Below are positions 60,488 to 63,184 of a stretch of DNA of 63,184 nt, piece after piece. The stretch is from assembly GCF_018613755.1 (NCBI RefSeq), contig NZ_JAGGPP010000036.1:1-63184 (forward strand). The letters run 5' to 3'. A program made the position numbers and the translations under genes. This DNA is from Arthrobacter sp. ISL-72. Its GTDB lineage: Bacteria > Actinomycetota > Actinomycetes > Actinomycetales > Micrococcaceae. The first letter of the stretch is position 1. Each line of letters opens with the position of its first letter. Under the pieces are notes generated by a model. That model had not been told where the DNA came from. It made no database searches and saw only the letters and a list, made by a program, of their open reading frames with translations.

Positions 60488-61800
60488 GGGTGGATTCTAA
60501 CGATCGTCGCAACACCTGATCATTTGCAGGAGTCGCAGTGGCCATTGATCGGAAGAGACAGTTGAAGCCCGGTCCGCCGGGGAAGACGAGTGAGCGCGCC
60601 CGCTATATTCAGCTCATGAATCGGGGTTTCAATAATGCAGAGTCGTGCCGCTTCTTGGCATCGGACGGAAAACGGGCTCGAAGTGGCGAAACGGATACCG
60701 GCACACGGACCCGAAAACGGGGCGCGTCTACACCTACCCTGCTATCACTGCTGTCAGGGAGCAGCCGGCGGTCATTTCCGCCCGGTACCTGTCCGAGGAC
60801 GAGCGAATCACCATTGCTGACCGGCACCGCTGCGGGGAGAGCCTGCGTTCGATAGCCGCTGGGCTGGGTAGGGCGCCGTCCACCGTGAGCCGTGAACTGC
60901 GCCGGAACCGGAATCCGGCGGGACAATACCGTCCGCACTACGCTCAGAAGAAGGCCCGGATCCGCCGCCAGCGACCGCGCGTGGGAAAGATCGCGGGGTT
61001 TCCTGAGCTGAGGGCGTATGTCCAGGCAATGCTGGACCGGTGGTGGAGCTCCGGCCTGATTTGTCGGCAGCTCAGGAAGGCTTTCCCGGGGCGCCAAGAT
61101 CTGCACATCGTCCACGAAACGATCTATCAGGCCCTCTACATCCGGGGCCGTGGAGGGCTGCCCAGAGAGCTCGTCAATTGCCTGCGCACCGGCCGTGACC
61201 GACGCAAACCCAACAGATCAATTGCCAGGAGGTCATCCAGATTCGCCGGTGAGGTGTTGATGATCAGTGACCGGCCGGAGGACACGGGCGACGGTTCCGT
61301 TCCCGGGTCTTGGGAAGGAGACCTGATCATGGGCACGCAGAACCGTTCAGCGCTACTTTGGTCGAGAGGAGCACGCGTTTCCTGCTCTTGGTGGACTTGC
61401 CCGGGAACAACCGTGCCGAGGAACTGCGCGACGGACTCATCCCCGCGCTCTATTCATTGCCGGCCGCATTGCGGAAATCGCTGACTTGGGACCAGGGAAG
61501 CGAGATGGCCAGGCATGCAGAATTCACCGCAGTCACCGGCGTTCCGGTCTACTTCTGTGACCCTCACTCACCGTGGCAACGAGGGACGAACGAGAACACG
61601 AATGGGCTGCTGCGCCAGTACTTTCCCAAATACTCCGACCTGTCCATTTACACGCCCCAGCACTTGGCAGCAGTCGCCACCGGCCTCAACAACCGGCCCA
61701 GGAGAATCCTCAACGACGACACTCCCGCGGAGCGCTTTGCTAGGCTCCTAAGCACCGCTACCTAACCGCCGAGTGTTGCGACGATCGTTAGAATTCACCC
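60488..61800 (+). mobile_element. IS30-family insertion sequence, intact ends
   Basis: 28-bp inverted repeats (60488-60515 and 61773-61800) that begin GGGTG and contain ATTCTAACGATCGTCGC differ at only one base. They bound a 1313-base element. The internal gene is transcribed on the plus strand and is described separately. The left flank is GTGGTCCTGGATCAAGCC and the right flank CGTCCTAGTGGTCCTGAAT; both contain GTGGTCCTG, but no clear target duplication abuts the ends. Confidence 0.85.
60538..61765 (+). pseudogene. IS30 transposase with two frameshifts
   Basis: Three frames together give a complete IS30-type transposase. The N terminus (60538) is YIQLMNRGFNNAESCR. After a shift near 60650 come LLGIGRKTGSKWRNG, YLSEDERITIADRHRCGESLRSIAAGLGRAPSTVSRELRRN (HTH) and IVHETIYQALYIRG, up to SWEGDLIMG. 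After a second shift near 61345, LVERSTRFLLLVDLPGNNRAEELRDGL, SLTWDQGSEMARHAEF, VYFCDPHSPWQRGTNENTNGLLRQYFPK and LNNRPRRILNDDTPAERFARLL follow. DDE residues (D of EGDL, D of WDQG, E of TNENTNG) are all present, but in different frames. Confidence 0.85.
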
Positions 61801-61837
61801 CGTCCTAGTGGTCCTGAATGAGGCTGTCATATTCAGT

Positions 61838-61876
61838 CCGATCCGAAGCCCAAGGTGTGGACACTGTCCGCACCTT
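61838..61876 (+). repeat. 39-bp direct repeat, right copy
   Basis: Same orientation as 7343-7381, three mismatches. It lies 37 bases outside the right end of the IS30 element. Confidence 0.6.
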
Positions 61877-62006
61877 CTCTTCTGCCCAATTTCCTGCCAC
61901 TGCTGTACGAGACTTGCTTCGTTTCTTCGAGCTCCAAGGAAATGATTTGATGCGGCACGGGTCAGATTTAGGGCCGCGCTACCCTGCAGGGGGTGCAAAC
62001 AAAGAA

Positions 62007-62111
62007 TTAAGGCTGCTGGACTGGCGCGAACGGGACGACGAGCCATTGGCTGCCGTAGAACTCCACGTAGGAGTCGGGAGGGCAGCTTGCATACGCTTCT
62101 TCGCGGGTCAT
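62007..62111 (-). CDS. Possible 34-residue protein
   Basis: A short frame with a good ribosome site (AAGGGGGAA, six bases before the ATG at 62111). The sequence MTREEAYASCPPDSYVEFY is followed by GSQWLVVPFAPVQQP; composition is protein-like and third positions are GC-rich. I do not recognise it. It may be a real small protein or the start of a truncated one. Confidence 0.35.
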   Translation of the reverse strand: MTREEAYASCPPDSYVEFYGSQWLVVPFAPVQQP

Positions 62112-63081
62112 TTCAGATTCCCCCTTCGTGCCGTTAGGCTGGCAAGCGGTGCTCTCGCCCAACCCGATGCCTCTTTGATTCGAGTATCTTAAATCTAAGA
62201 TACTCGAGGGCTAGTAGCAATGGTCTAAGGACTATTAGAACGAGGGCAACCCAACCAAAGGCGTGCCGGAGAGCGCGGGAAGACGCACGCATGATCAGCT
62301 CTTACGTGCTCGGACTCAGATGATTGAGAAGCGCTGCACGCGTTGATGGCTTCTTGCGATGGAAGGGGACCGAATTCGATCAGAATGGTGCGCGCCGCTA
62401 CCGGTGAACGGCCCCTGGCGCTTCAACAGCCGATATCGAGAGCTCACGCTGGTGGAGAACTGGCACGGGTGACGTAGACGAAGCGTCGTCGCTATGCATC
62501 CGCATCCTTTCCCACAACGGTACGTCCTCCGAATGCGGCCCTCGGGGTGACGCAGGTGGCGGGCTCTGCGATCTCAAAGGACGTCCTCTGACCGAAATGA
62601 TGGTTCAGATAGATCTGGGCTTTCGCGCGTCAGGCCAGCCTGAGCTGGCCCCTGCTTTGAGCTCGAAAAGCATCCTGCATGACCGTCGGATGGATTCAAC
62701 AGTCAATGCAAGAGCATTTTTCCCGGGATGATCCCCCTGCCAATGAGCACACGCCATTGGGCATCCGCAGACCCTGAAAGGGCGTCCTGTGATGCTCTTT
62801 GCTGTATCCAGGCGACGCTCGCATGGATGGAGCTAGAGAGTCAGCAACGGCGCGGTCCAACCAAAAGCACTGTTCCGGGCACCCCTGAGGCACTCGAAGG
62901 AAGCTCTGGGCCGAGTTTCTCCCGAATTGCATTCCTGTCGCGTCGATCGCCTCACCGCGAGTGGGAGTGCTGCTGCGGCGGTGATTGTCGATCTCCTGCT
63001 GCCGGCAGAACCATGCAAGCATCCCGGTGAGGGCAGGACCACGCGTTGCTGGCTCATCCAATGGCACGTCGTCAGCTCTAC
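62112..63081. other. Long stretch without a recognised gene
   Basis: About 970 bases. Frames on both strands are short or of odd composition (many Arg, Ser, Cys), and none has a recognised motif with a ribosome site. The one structured item is a perfect inverted repeat at 62181-62206, listed separately. It may be decayed DNA. Confidence 0.45.
62181..62206. promoter_or_regulatory. Perfect 11-bp inverted repeat, operator-like
   Basis: CGAGTATCTTA and TAAGATACTCG flank a 4-base centre. The AT-rich TATCTTA/TAAGATA core resembles operators of small HTH regulators (MarR/PadR type). It lies 70-95 bases upstream of the small minus-strand frame at 62007. Confidence 0.4.
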
Positions 63082-63184
63082 TTACCCCAGATCCTCGATG
63101 TGCTGGCTGGCGGGGTGCCGCCAATCGAATCGTCGAGTGGCGCGGGAGGGGTGCTTCTCGATGATCTCCCGCGCGACGGTGTTG
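63082..63184 (-). CDS. C terminus of an unknown protein, cut by window edge
   Basis: 33 residues ending at a TAA at 63082: NTVAREIIEKHPSRATRRF, then DWRHPASQHIEDLG. Codon use is strongly GC3-biased, as in real genes. The start lies outside the window, and no family is recognised. Confidence 0.4.
   Translation of the reverse strand, partial: NTVAREIIEKHPSRATRRFDWRHPASQHIEDLG

Noticed and set aside
61818..62192. 124-residue plus-strand frame covering the right direct repeat
   Set aside because: No ribosome site, odd composition and no recognised family; the shorter minus-strand frame inside it looks better.
62696..63124. 142-residue minus-strand frame near the right edge
   Set aside because: Cys/Arg/Ser-rich, no ribosome site, and it conflicts with the better coding signal of the frame ending at 63082.
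1..63184. CRISPR array, rRNA or plasmid origin
   Set aside because: No regularly spaced short repeats, no rRNA-like sequence and no intact replication gene were seen; the only partition-like gene is a broken ParB-type relic.

Overview
The window is high-GC DNA. Its strongly GC3-biased codons, AGGAGG-type ribosome sites and gene families (MHS-type MFS carriers, DUF2188, YdcZ-type DMT exporter, IS1182/IS3/IS21/IS30 debris) point to an actinobacterium of the Arthrobacter/Pseudarthrobacter group. That placement is inference. The density of IS remnants, phage-defence relics and a ParB-like relic suggests a genomic island or large plasmid.

Layout. (a) 1-7.6 kb is a decayed accessory zone: an IS1182-type transposase end, an AAA+ ATPase with a DUF2188 protein, broken ParB-like, lipoprotein and integrase genes, an Abi_2/HEPN defence gene interrupted by one stop, a fused remnant of a type III Wadjet operon (jetA start joined to jetD end) and a tRNA-Leu-like 3' end. 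(b) 7.6-54.8 kb is a large, mostly intact catabolic island. (c) 55-59.4 kb is a separate unit: DUF5058 membrane protein, a second membrane protein, an M20 amidohydrolase and an Lrp/AsnC-type regulator. (d) 59.5-63.2 kb is again decayed: a truncated aldo/keto reductase, a broken IS21 istA, a frameshifted IS30 with intact ends, then almost gene-free DNA. A 39-bp direct repeat (36 of 39 identical) lies at 7343 and 61838 and brackets nearly everything between the two decayed zones.

The catabolic island codes for uptake (two MHS carriers, one further MFS carrier, one NitT/TauT-type ABC importer), a P450 with its own 2Fe-2S ferredoxin and ferredoxin reductase, two semialdehyde-type dehydrogenases, three SDRs, a zinc alcohol dehydrogenase, CoA activation (one acyl-CoA ligase, three CaiB/BaiF-type CoA-transferase proteins), an alpha-methylacyl-CoA racemase, a probable two-subunit acyl-CoA dehydrogenase with ETF alpha/beta as electron acceptor, two enoyl-CoA hydratase-type proteins, several hydrolases, and a gentisate branch (FAD aromatic hydroxylase, gentisate 1,2-dioxygenase, FAH-type hydrolase, PrpF-type isomerase). 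I see no thiolase. The substrate cannot be read from the sequence; the gene set fits a branched-chain or alicyclic/aromatic carboxylic acid handled as CoA thioesters, with one branch passing through gentisate.

Two regulatory patterns tie the island together. A GntR/FCD regulator (50899-51699) lies among genes whose upstream regions nearly all hold a TGGTnnnACCA-like palindrome, often at the -10/+1 position. A second palindrome (TTTCACTCAGTGAAA) occurs only upstream of the P450 and upstream of the distant ferredoxin reductase/ferredoxin genes, which suggests that these parts of one electron chain are co-regulated, probably by the IclR or MarR protein coded nearby.
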